Source: Lycocorax pyrrhopterus obiensis
Taxonomy: Eukaryota; Chordata; Aves; Passeriformes; Paradisaeidae
Assembly: GCA_014706295.1 (NCBI GenBank)
Contig: JACSVZ010000007.1
Location: 57,860,975 to 57,924,974, forward strand
DNA length: 64,000 bases
Direction of reading: 5' to 3'
Each line of letters starts with the position of its first letter. Position 1 is the stretch's first letter. The position numbers and the translations under genes are program-made. Below, piece by piece: positions 13,311 through 25,002 of the stretch. The notes below the pieces were generated by a model that was given only the letters and a program-made list of their open reading frames with translations, was not told the origin of the DNA and did not search any database.

Positions 13311-15764
13311 ATTGCCTAAAGTGGGAATCTCTGCTGTGTAGAGCTTTCCTGGTGTTTAATCTCTCTAGGCAATACTTGGCCATGTTTTATTTGGAGGTTT
13401 TCTGTGGAAAGAACTGTGGTGCTTGAATTCCCCCTGGGAATGTATTTCAGTCATCAGAAGAATGCCTTTTATTTTTTTTTTTAAGTTGCTAATATTAATC
13501 AGAAAAGAGTAAACATTTGCTCCTGAGTTCTTGAACAACAGATGTTAAATCATATTATATAAAACTATTTCTGTGGTTATTTAATGTCTCAGACAATGTT
13601 TAAAATGCGTAATACAGGCCTGTGGCTTGCATAGTTTGTTACCTTCCCAATGATATTCCCTGGCACATTTTAAAAGCTTTTGTATTCCATGCTGTATTTT
13701 GCTTTCTTCACAGAAAACTTAATGAAATTGCTCAATTTAGTAAAAGATTTTATGTCACATCTTAATGCCTGAAGGAATTACTTCTTGATGAAACAGAAAA
13801 TAAGTAGTTTTGCACTGTCACATCACTGGTTTAGAACAAGCTCATAAAGAAGCAGCTGATAGAGCCATATTTTTCATAGCAGATATGAATGTATTCAACC
13901 AAACAGCAGCTAATTTGTATGAGTATGAGAACTGTTAAACTGGCATTATTTCCTGCATGAAAATACCCAAGAATTTTGCAAGCAGCTTCATTCTCTCCTA
14001 GTAAGTGCACCTGGAAGACTGGGGAAATCTTTGGTGGGTTGGAGAAATTGATGGGTGTAATTACACCAGTGGTGCTTAGAATCCCAAACCCTGACTTGAA
14101 AGAAACTGGTATCACATGCCAGGTGGGGATGCTGAAACCCAAAAATGAGCACTGCCTTCAGAGACTACTTAATGGAGGAACAGACTGATATGAGGAGGAT
14201 CTAACAAAACCTTTTAGAGGTCGGCCTGTGTCCTTTAAGAAATGTTGCTCTCTGCAGAGAGGTTTTATGCTTGGACACCTCCCCAGGAGAGCTTTGTGGT
14301 GCAAAACCAGCCCTGTACTTGTAAAATGGGTGAGACTTTATGCTTATTCTACTTTGCTGGCAGACTCCAACCTGTGCCCCTGGCTCTGCACACACACTCA
14401 CCTCCAGCCTTCCCAGGAGTAGGGAAGGCAAATGGTGGTGGTATTTAGGCTGTAGTTACACACGTGCACTACAACTGAAACCAGCACCTGAGTATTATGA
14501 ATTGCTCTGTTACAGATTAGCTGGCAAAGGATTTAAGAAGGGTTGGGTTATTTTTTTTTTCCCTTGAGAGTGGATAGGTAATTCTTTCAGAACAAGTCCT
14601 GAACATTAGGTTTAGAGGATTATCCTGGAGTTCAGAGACAGTTTCTGAGGTACAGAAGATACTCTAGTGTACTCTAGGTTACAGCTGTGCTGAATATGCC
14701 TGAATCATCTCTGGAATTGAATCCTTTTCAACCACAAGTATCGAGTTTCCACATGATGTTTCACAAACTGTTAATACTCTTTAGCCACAACTGTGAATCC
14801 ATTGTTGGTTTGGGTTTGCCTGTTGGTGATAAGATGATTCACTTGGTTTTGTTACTGCTGGTTATTTAAAAGTGCAGCTTCAATTTAAAAATCACAGTTC
14901 TCTACACTTCTTTTTGTTACTTGTGTTAAATTCATGTTGTTCCTAATGTCCTTATCTGCTGCTTTCCAAATAACATTTTGCTATTTTGAGATGAGGTGGG
15001 CAGTGAGTGTCAGGGCTATGATGCACCTGGATCATGTGCACTCCCAAGATTTATTATCCCAGGTCACTGTTTTTTGCCTATTGTGTTACTGAGTGGACCA
15101 AGAGCTTCAGACCCCTCTGAATTCACTGTAAAGCCCTCATGGGTCTGACCTGGTTTAGTGCCAGATTGGGGGTGGGGGACTGAAGGATGATTCTGAGACC
15201 TGTTTCATTGCAGGTACAGTGTATAACTTGCTTTTTAGATGTTTATCCACTCTTTTCCTGTATCTTGACACATTCGGTGGAGTAAAGTCATTGGGTCTGT
15301 CTCATGCTTGATTTCTTGAAGACAGGTTTGTGTGTACATAGAGAAGTGCACAGAGAGGGAGCTTGTGGTTGCCTCCACTTGCTTTTAAGTGTCTGCTGAG
15401 TGAAATTCCAGTGTGCTCTGCCAGCTGCCTCTGGACTAAAGCAGCAGAGGTGGGAGTTGTGGGACTGAAGAGTTTGCAGTATGCAACCTGTGTCTGTTAT
15501 CTTGTTTCTGAATTACGGGGATATCGATTTGTTCTGTATCAGTTACAGCCATGATTTTCCCTGAGAAGCTGCTTTCTCCCTTTTACGTGCATAACAGAAA
15601 TAGCAGCGGAAGGGGAAAAATGTGTGTCTGTGTCTTAAAATTCTGCAAAGGCACAGCAGCTGTCACGAGACTCAGGCTTGTGTTGCCTCTGAAAAGACTC
15701 AATTTTGTTGTTTCTCTTTTTCTTTTGTGTTGACTTAATTTCAGGTTAATACCCATAAAATAAA
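13311..15764 (+). other. WDR89: WDR89 3' UTR and downstream sequence
   Basis: No coding frame of note follows the stop codon. By eye I saw no AATAAA or ATTAAA until AATAAA at 15759-15764. Weaker AGTAAA variants lie at 13507-13512 and 13739-13744. The transcript end is therefore uncertain: either a variant signal gives a 3' UTR of a few hundred bases, or the canonical signal gives one of about 2.4 kb. The interval otherwise contains ordinary AT-rich sequence with short T runs (about 13470, 14552). Confidence 0.45.
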
Positions 15765-15980
15765 CATAGATGGAAACCACATGTGAACAAGTAATTAGCA
15801 CTGCTTGCTTCTGCAAGCTGCAAACACTGTTTCATAGACCACAGAGCACAGGCAGAATCCATGTGTGATCACATAAATAGTAATCGACTCAAAATCAGGT
15901 TAACTTTGTCTGACTGTATTTAATCTCTTAGGTTAGTTTTGACATCTGTAAGTTGGCTTCAGCATTGGTAAGAAACTCTG

Positions 15981-16232
15981 AATCGTGGAATCACAGAATG
16001 GTTCGGGTTGGAAGGGACCTTTAAAGGCGATTTAGTCCAACCCCCCCTGCAAGGAGAAGGGACATCTCCAACTCAGCCAGGTTGCTCAGAGCGCTGTCCA
16101 ACCACGCCTTGGGTGTTTCCAGGGATGGGGCATCCACCTCCTCTCTGGGAAACCTGTGCCAGTGTTTCACCACCCTCCAATTCAGAAGGATGCAGTAGGG
16201 GACTGTGTCAAAGGCCTTGCAGGAATCCCGAC
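15981..16232 (-). mobile_element. CR1 LINE fragment, antisense, internally deleted
   Basis: It begins with the reverse complement of the CR1 3' tail (AATCRTGGAATCACAGAATGG type) and runs through the usual antisense blocks for 'accttaaagg', 'ccaaccccccctgcaagg', 'gggatggggcatccacc' and 'cctgtgccagtgt' to about 16190. It then jumps to a block (about 16203-16230) that normally lies much further 5' in the CR1 body. This points to an internal deletion or a junction of two fragments. An open plus-strand frame across it is a by-product. Confidence 0.85.
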
Positions 16233-17030
16233 CTGACCTTTATAAAACTTACATAATTGGAAGTATGTGCAAGTAACTTTCGGAAATCATCACTGTGTGA
16301 ATTGTTTAACCCCAGGGGATGTTTTAATTCTGGAAGCAGTATCAGATTTGTTCCAGTAAATGAAAAGCAGAAATCCAGATAGATTAAATGCAAAAAACAG
16401 TGTCCGTCTTTATTCAGAGTTTATAGTAAACCTGTTGTACGATGTATCTGAGCAGCAGGAGATTATCCTGCTGTAAACACATGAAAATTAACTTGCTTGC
16501 AGTTGGCACGTTCTGAAATTTACTCTTTGTTTCTTTTTCTTTTCTCTGTAATTAAAATGCAGTACTTGCACGCTCACCACTGCTTTTCAAAAGAAAAAAA
16601 GGTGTATGAACATAACATCCCATAGTTGGTGGATAAGTTCAGCAATTACTTGAGTGTAGGAATTTTACCCACACTTTGGGGTTGAGGTGGAAATTTATTT
16701 AACAAATCTAAAGTTGTGAATTCATTTCTGGGTGGAAGTTATTTGGCCAGTTGCCAGCCATAAGCTTTTCTGTGGCCAGATTGTATATGGCACTTGTCCT
16801 GTATATTCAAACCATATATCTACATTCAAATATCCCTTAGCAGAGAAGCTGATACAGTAAAACTTTTTAAAGACACGAAATGCAAGCTTTATGCTGTTTC
16901 AAATGACAGCTTTCCCTTGGCTTCTAGTGTGCTGTGGCTCTGTAGGCCAGAGTGTTGTGTGAAGCAATGCATTTTGTCATGGGAAGTGCTGACTCGGCCC
17001 CTGCACGCTCCTGGAGCTGCATCTTGTGTT

Positions 17031-17335
17031 TTACAGGATCCCAGACTGGTTGGGGTTGGAAGGGACCTCTGGAGATCATCTCCAACCCCCCCCCTCGAGC
17101 AGGTTCACCTAGAGCAGGTTGCACAGGATTCTGTTCAGGCAGGGTTTGAATATCTCCAAGGAAAGAGACTCCACAGCCTCTCTGGGCAGCTGTTCCAGTG
17201 CTCTGCCACCCTCACAATAAACAAGTTTTTCCTCATATTCAGATGGAACTTCCTGTGCATCAGTTTCTGCCTGTTGCCCCTTGTCCTGTCACTGAAAAGA
17301 GCCTGGTCCCATCCTCTTGGCACTCACCCTTAAAT
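17031..17335 (-). mobile_element. CR1 LINE 3' fragment, antisense
   Basis: Typical reverse-complement CR1 3' blocks are present: 'ggttggaagggacctctggagatcatctcc', the cytosine run at 17085-17094, 'cctctctgggcagct' and 'ctgttgccccttgtcctgtcact'. Its wording differs from the 15981 copy, which suggests a different CR1 subfamily. The 179-codon plus-strand frame at 16794-17333 runs through this repeat and is not treated as a gene. Confidence 0.88.
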
Positions 17336-20300
17336 ATTTGTGGTTTTGGGAGGGTCCCTTCTTTCAGGAGGGGGTTGGGTATGGATGCAGTTAATTACAG
17401 TGTCAGTTCATTAGCAAAGCTTTTGTACTCCTAAAAGAACTGACACACTTGCCCATCTCCTAAAGCTCGTCTGCATTTGCCATGGTTAATTTGGAATTGT
17501 TTCTCTCCACTGCTTCAAAATGGTCTTTTGGTGTTTGGCTTCTTGGTCTCTTTTTGGATAGGGTGGTAGTGAGTTGTGTTGGTACCTGCTTTTCTGAAGA
17601 GATGAGTCCTGTTCCTTTCCTCTGGGAGCTCTCCTGCCCTGTGCATGGGCTGCTGAGCTCTGCACTTCCATACCACACCAAATGGAGGGTGGGAAACAGA
17701 GGGAGGGGAGAAAAAGGGGAGGTTGGCCCCAGCTGACCCTCTGACAGGGCATCTCTCCAGGGAAGCTTGATAAGGAGCTGGACCCTCTACCTTTTGAAAT
17801 ACATGTAAGAGCTTATTCTTGAGTTTGATGTAAGCAGGATAGGACCTCAAATAAATTATGCAAGACATAAACACCCTTCAAGCATAAAAGCCAGTTCCTG
17901 TTTGTCTGTGAGATGAACAATTTGGCAGTGAAGCGTGTGAGAGGCAGAAGGTGTTCACTCGCCTGGGCTGGGTGTTCTTTACTTCCAGGAGCAGTGAGCA
18001 GAGCCACTGGTTGAGCCACTCTTGCTCTCCCTGCTCTGCAGGAACCAATGAATTTGGGGATTCCAAGTGCCATGAAAAAACAGGAGGGCAGGAGTCAGTG
18101 TGGAGATGACAGCTAAAGGCAGCAATTCTGTCTGTGAACTGGCTGCTGTGGGGTGATTATACAGTTCCCTAATTCCTTATCAGAGTTATTTGCTGATAAC
18201 CTATCAACCAATTCTGAGGATCTTTGATAACTTCTTGGTTTCTGTTTCCTTTTTGTGCACCAGTTTGTTACCTGGCACGGGTATGTTGGCTAAGGAGAGA
18301 GAGGTTACCTGCAGTTACTGCCACTGCCTGCGTGGCCTCAGCTTCCTGACAGGGTGTTCTTCCTGCTGGGATTTTGACACATGTGTTTCTTCCAGCCTTC
18401 CTCCTCATGCCTTTGGATACTTTGAAATCTGTATTTTGAAAGTTATCTACTTTTCTGGAAATAGAATGTCAGAAAATACTATTCTGTATACTCTTCCTGC
18501 AATCTTGGCACCAATGTTTTTAAGGGAATAGATTACATTTTCAATAGCAATTTCAGTCTTACTCGCTCGTGCTCTGACTAAAGATTTGATGGTGCTCCAA
18601 TCCCATAAAGGTGGTACTTGAGCAGCCTGTGGCTGCAGGAACTCAGAACTGGCTGTGGGAAATGCTGGGAGGAGTTCAGGAGAGCTCTCAGTACTGATTT
18701 AAAATTATCATTTTGAGAAATGTCTTGAAAGTGGGGAAAAAGAAGGTCCAATAAAACTCAAAATAGACAGTAGGGCACTGAAGGACTGTTGCATCCCAGG
18801 TAATATATTTGATATTACTGATTTGGAGAGTATATTAGATAAAAGCTGAAGCACTTTTAGAGACTGAGAGTCCTCTTTTCTGGATGTTTTTAATACAGGA
18901 ATTCTTGATTACTAAAGGAATTGAATACTTGCAAGTACAATGTCTGCCAGCCCTCTCTACTTCAGGTCCAAATTAAAAAACACTGAATACGCACACAGCA
19001 GGCCAAACAGCTGGAAGTGGCTCCCTTAACTTTTACTGGGACTTCTGGAGAGCAGTGCCCATAAACCAAGCACAGTGGTTCTGATCTGTGTTGTTGATTT
19101 CAGTAATGCAGATATATGAAAAACGAAGGCAGAAGGGCAGACTGATAAAATGTTTCCAACACTGTCTTAGTTGTTATGTGAGCTGATGACCATGTCTTGA
19201 AAAAACTGAGGCTGACACATTTTGCTGTTGGGAACTCTGACTGGCACGTGGAGATCTCAAAGGTTCCTTTAAAAGTTTTTCCCTCAGACATTTAGAGAAT
19301 GCAGAGTGCGTTGTTTTCTAACAGTAATTTGGGCATCATTTGAAGAGGGGATGCTCAGGGCTTCACCCTAACAATGATCTGGGTGATCTGTCTCAGTTTA
19401 GGACTGATACATGAGGGATCAGGATAAACAGGGGGATGTTTCTTGGATCAATTAGGGTGATGGTTGTGCTTCACACCCCAAAAATCAAAGACTGGCTGAG
19501 GCCAGCACTGGACAAGCTAGTGTTTATTAGAAAGGAATGAGCATTTAATAAAACAATCTTGTTTTGATAAATGAAGACACATAATGCTGTATGGGTCAGA
19601 AGGATACCTCTAGATAGCAACCCATCAACATGGCAGTAATAAAGATCTCGTGTAGCTTTGTACATGTGTGTGGTATTAGAGCCACAGGTAGATTAAATGA
19701 TTGTTGGAATTAATTCTTATAGTTGGGTTGAATTTATGGAGTCCTAACTGTTGCAAACAGGAGAAAGTATGAAGGCAATTCAGGAATGTAGTAATAGGAG
19801 CACACAGGCATCCCACCAGCTGCCAAGGAATGAATAGTGGTGCTTTGTTAAAACATTTTGACTAAAATGAGTCCAAATCCTTATTTATTCTAAATAGTGT
19901 TATTATTTTAACATTTCTGTTGTGGTTTATTGCCAGGATGCCTAGACAGTGAGTGAGCTGTAACTCAGTTGTTCCGAGCGAGCTCAGGGCCATGTGCAGG
20001 GGGTGAGAGCTGCTCTTCCCTCTCTGTCCCCACCTGCCAGCCAGGACACTCCTGTCTCCCACGTTCCGCCTTACTTCTGTTCCAGATGTTCCAGCTCTGC
20101 AGGTTTATTCTATTTCATAGAAGAATTTGCTCCCACTTATTTTCTAAACTGTCGGAATGCCCCAAGACTGCATTTAAATGCGACATAGCTGAAGTATTTG
20201 TGGTTTCTTACAGGGGTGAGCATTAGACCCATTTGCTGATTTATTATTAGACACATTTAATAGATTTACTAGCATGGCAAAGTTAGCACCTGGAGAATTA

Positions 20301-20987
20301 CCTGTTTATGCATTAATACAGCAGTTTTAACTGACTTGTCAATACTCTTTAAATACACACATACACACAAAAACTCCTGAGACTTGATTATAGTTGACAA
20401 TTTCTGTAGGTAGGGGTGTTTTTAGAGAGTTTTGTTGATACAACAATTCTGAAAAGCTCCATAGTATCTTGTAAATGAAGAGCCAGTGTTTTCCAGATGG
20501 CTCTATAAATAAATTTGGTAGATGCAGAAGTAAGTGAAGGTATTTCAAGAGCTCCAGGCGTGTTTTTGCACATAGTGCTATGGTGAGCTAATAGAGGAAA
20601 TGAACTTCCTTTTGTTTGCAAAATACAAAAACCCTCCAGTTCTTAACGTTTTTTCCACCCCGCCGGGCGAGTTCAGCCACAGCGCAGCTTTTCCGTGTGG
20701 ATCCTGGGTTTCCACCTGTACCACGGTCAGGAACGTGGGGGAGAAGGGCCACAGGGAGCTCTACACAGCTCATGTGGATGCAAACCAGAGCGTTCTGCTG
20801 GGTCAGAATCCAAGGTCTGGGAGAATAAAGCCTGCGCGTGTGCCTGGCCTAGAGAAGCAAGAGCTGAGAGCAGTTGCTGCTGTTTGTGTCCTGCCATTCT
20901 TTTCCCTGTTTTTTTAAAAAGATGCTTTAACTTCCTGTGTGAGCTGGTGGTGTCTTACTACAGAGAGGGTTACTGAACTAACACTTG
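17336..20987. other. Intergenic stretch, no gene seen
   Basis: No reading frame here resembles a known protein and no RNA gene was recognised. A purine-rich patch lies at about 17685-17725. A slightly CpG-richer patch around 20650-20760 is too short and weak to call an island. Confidence 0.55.
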
Positions 20988-21588
20988 AGACAGCAGAATC
21001 CAGGTAGCCAAGAAGGCCAATGGCACCTGGCCTTTGTCAGGGCAGTGATCGTCCCTCTGTGCTGGGCACTGGTGAGGCCACACCTCACATCCTGTGTTCA
21101 GTTCTGGCCCCTCACTTCAAGAAAGACACTGAGGGGCTGGAGTGTGTCTGGAGAAGGGAACAGAGCTCGGGAAGGGCCTGGAGCACAGGTCTGCTGAGGA
21201 GCAGCTGAGGGAGCTGGGGGTGTTTAACCTGGAGAAAAGGAGGCTCAGGGGAGACCTCACAACTCCCTGACAGGAGGGTGCAGCCAGGTGGGGGTCAGGC
21301 TCTGCTCCCAGACAAGGGACAGGATAACAGGAAATGGCCTCACACTGGACCAGGTGAGGTTTAGATGGAACGTTAGGAAAAGTTTCTTCACGGAAAAGGG
21401 TATCAAGCACTGGAACAGGCTGCTCAGGGCAGTGGGGGAGTAACCACCCCTGGAGGGCTTTAAAAGGTGTAGATGTGGCACTTGGGGACATGCTTTAGTG
21501 GTGGGCTTGCCAGTGCTGGGTTAATGTTGGACTCAATGATCTTAGAGGTCTCTTCCAGCCTTAATGATTCTGTGGTTCTGTGATTCTC
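20988..21588 (+). mobile_element. CR1 LINE 3' fragment, sense, about 600 bp
   Basis: This is the longest CR1 copy in the window. It reads in sense from the end of the reverse-transcriptase ORF ('ggccaagaaggccaatgg', 'cactggtgaggccacacctc', 'ttcagttctggcccctcact') into the 3' UTR ('gggtgtttaacctggagaa', 'aggctcaggggagacctc', 'ggtttagatggaacgttagg'). It ends in the octamer-like tail 'gattctgtggttctgtgattct'. The ORF part is broken by substitutions and indels, so it is 5'-truncated and inactive. Confidence 0.93.
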
Positions 21589-24453
21589 TCAGAACCTCCT
21601 GTTCCCTGCCTTGCTCTTCTTGATCTCAAACAACTTCTGTTCTTTAGGCAAAAGTGAACTTGACAGTTACCAGGAAAATTCCAACTCCCTGTCTCACCAC
21701 ACAAGCGCTGGGACAGCACCACAGAAACAGGAACATGCTGCTTTAAAGCAAGTACTTTTAATCCCAAACTGCAAGAATGTTACTAAGTGCTCTAAGAGCA
21801 CTCTCTTGCTTGCTGGTGTTTTGGGCTGTGGGGGTTTGTGCCGGATATTGAAAGACTGGGAAGTGAAAGAAGAGTGGGAAGTGCAGGGCACTGTGCCCAC
21901 CTGCCCTGCTACCTGTTGGAATGTGCAGAGGGATCAGGTGTGTGCACCCCTGCTCAAATGGTGGTCTGAGAGGCACTTTGTTCCACTTTGTGGAGCTGGG
22001 AATCGCTTATGAATGCAATCGGCTATCAGGAAGGTTTTAATAGGGTTGATATTAAAACAACTGTGTAAATGGAATAGTCTAAATATATACTTGGAATAAT
22101 AAACTATTGCTAATCTCCTGGAAGAAAATGGTGCTCTGTCACTCCAAAGATTATTTTCTCCAGATTTTAGACCGGATTTAAGCTGGGTTTCCCCCCCTAG
22201 CCCCATTATCTCCAGTATAACTAAAATAAGCCAGCTAATTTTTAAAGGTATGTTACATAGTTATTATCAAGCAGTGAAATTTAAAAAACCTCTACACTGT
22301 AGAACCCAAGTGGAATCTAGGTTTCTGAAGGCACAGATTTTTTTTTTTTAATATAAAAAATACGCATCTTGTTCCATCAGGAGGGTTTAATTACTATATA
22401 TTTCACGAGCAGAATGGTCTTGAAACCCATTAATAAAAAATGGTACAAAACAGCATCTCCCTTTAGCTTCCTTGAGAAACTCTTCTCTGAGTGCCAGCAA
22501 CTTTTGTCTGACGTGTTCCCACCTGCTCGTGGTGTTCATTGTGACCAGCAGAGCCCAAGGTTTTCCTGCATGGCTAAAGAGCTCTGTACATGCTGCACGT
22601 GGTGTTTTGTGGATAAACAGTGGATTGTCCTGCCAGAGAGTTTGTCCTTTCAGTGTCTCAAACAGGGAGTGGATGTTGTATTTTTTGTTTTAGAGAGGGA
22701 AAGTGAGGCAAAAACCTCCCCAGCTGCATGTAAGAATCTGTGCCAGAGCTGATCAGAGTCAAGAACTCCAGCCTCTCTCCCATTCCTCTGCTGCTCGAGG
22801 CTGCCGCTGCTTTGGCCTCTTGTGGAGTTCATAATGTCACCACCAGGGGTAATTAATTTTGTTAATTTAAAGATTTGAAGCTTGAGGTCTGGAACTCCAG
22901 AGGACAGAGGGACAAGAAGCTCACAGCCCGTGTACTCAGGGAATAAACCACTCAAGGAAGGGGAAAGAGAGGAGAACACCAGCCTGGCAAATCATGGACA
23001 TCAAACCAGAAACCCCAAACCTTTCCCCAGCCCCTTCCCAATTTCTATCAAGCTTTTGTGGACTAGGTGGCAGGGAGGGGAATGAACACATGACTAAAGA
23101 ATTCTTGAAAGAGAATAAAGCAATGGCTTGGTGTTTTCCTGAGAGCCCCTGAGAAGAGCGAGGAGGGGCAGCAGGGGAGAGAGCAGGAAAACGTTCATTT
23201 GGAAGTCAGACAAAGAGGTGATAAAACTCCTCCTAGATGTGTATCAGGCAGGAGTAAGACAGGTGTAACCCGTGTGGCCTGTCCTGTGCTCCATCAATGC
23301 TAAATTCCAAACTCAAGGGCTTCTGTAGGGATGGCAAGGGGCCTCTGAGGCCCCAGAGTCCTGTTTTCCTGAAGCAGAAAGCCTCAGAGAGCTTGTATGG
23401 CTCCAAAACGTGCTGGAGATGCAGCGAGGCTCCTGTTGGTGTGAGGCTGCAGGGCACTGACAGATAATGATAAGCCTTCAAAAAACCCAGTGGGCAAAGG
23501 TCTGGAGAGAGGAGGAAGAGTCAGGATAGCCGTGACCGAGGTGTGCGAGAGGGGCTCGGCGCAGCACAGCCAGCGTTTGGGAACCAGCTGAGCTGTCACC
23601 CACGGTGTTTTATGATGATGCCCTGCAACGTGATCTCTGTTTACATTTTAATAGATCCATTTAGCAAACGCAGTGCTGGGATGGCTGCCAGCTCTGTTTT
23701 CCTTGCTAATGAGCGCGAGGGGAAGGGAAACACGGGCAGGGAACCGCTTGTGCCAGTCCGGCAGGAGCTGGGCCTGGGGCTGGGGGGAGTGGGGCTGAAG
23801 TTTGTGCTTAGCCCGGCTCCTCTCCCTGAGCAAGGACTTTTACCAAGCTCTGCCCTCTGAAAAGTCCGGGCTGTGATCCTCCCTAGCCTCAAGATAAAGC
23901 TGAATGGAGGCTTTTTGCCATGGGTGGCACTACAGCAACCGATTGGTGTTTTCTTTTGTGTGTTTTGTCCTTAAGGAGCTGGATGGGAGAACAAGAACAG
24001 CGAGGCTGAGGCTGATACGGAGGAGATGGTGTGAGGTGAGGGGCCATGGGGCACACAGGGACTGTTGCCTTCTGCCCTCTGCTGCAGTGGCTTGACTTGC
24101 CTGCTGTGTTCCTGTGTGGATTTTAGAAATCGTGGGAGCTCTTAACACCACACACACATGGGATACAGCACGAAGTGCGTGCGGGAGCCCGTCTGTGCTT
24201 GGTGCCATTGTGCATTATGTAGGAAGAGATGATAAACTGAGTCTGTTTCATTTCACTTTAGCCTGAAAAACCCACGGATCTCTCCTGTGGCTCTGTTTGG
24301 TTACCAACACTTTAGCAGTGTTGTATTTACTGCCCTAAGGGCACTGACAATCCCTTTAAAATCATCACTCTTGGAAACCAGGACAGGTCTGAAATGGCTG
24401 TGAGCGTTCACAGCCGGCCTCCACCAAGGGAAGGCTGAAGATGTTTTTTGTAC
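21589..24453. other. Intergenic stretch, no gene seen
   Basis: It contains moderately GC-rich patches (for example about 23510-23870) with several overlapping open frames on both strands. None matches a recognised family. No splice-framed exon or RNA gene was recognised. Confidence 0.5.
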
Positions 24454-25002
24454 TGTGCTGGGTCTGTCTGGGATGGGGTTAATTATCCCCTCAGCAGCCC
24501 TCCCAGGGCTGTGCTGTGTATTGGTAGCTGGGAAGGTGTTGATAAATAACACACCAGTGTTTTGGCTGCTGCTGCCCAGCAGTCCACAGCATCAAGCTGC
24601 CTCTCCAGCATCCTGCCCTCACCAGGAGGCTGGGGGTGGACAAGGATTTGGGAGGGGGCACAGCCAGGACAGCTGACCCCAACTGACCAAAGGGATGTTT
24701 CAGACCATTACTGATGCCCGGTCATCAATAAAAGCTGAGACAGGAGAAGGAGGGAGGGCGTTCTGTCCTTACCCCCGCTCCATGCTGAAGCACTTCCCAG
24801 GATGTGGCTGGACCCTGCCTGCTGGTGGGAAGTAGGAAATAAATACTTTATTTTCCTTTGCTTCCATGCATGGCCCTTGCTTTTGCTTTATTTAACTACC
24901 TTGATCTTGACCCATGAGTTTTTTTCCATCTTAGTTCCCCATCCTGCTGAAGGAGGGGACTCACAGAATGGCTTGCTGGGCACCTGGCTTCAGCCCACCA
25001 CA
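24454..25002 (+). mobile_element. Probable solo LTR of an avian endogenous retrovirus (ERVL-like)
   Basis: The 549-base segment runs from TG (24454) to CA (25002). It contains the blocks 'gatggggttaatt', 'cagccaggacagctgacccc' and 'aactgaccaaagggatgttt', a TATA-like AATAAAAG near 24727, an AATAAA at 24838-24843 followed by a T-rich stretch, and the block 'tcttgacccatgagttttt'. These match, from memory, a common bird LTR family. No internal retroviral genes flank it, so it is probably a solo LTR left by recombination. A clear target-site duplication was not seen, and the ends are approximate. Confidence 0.75.

Noticed and set aside
16794..17333. 179-codon plus-strand open frame
   Set aside because: It runs through an antisense CR1 copy (17031-17335), and the peptide resembles translated antisense CR1, not a gene.
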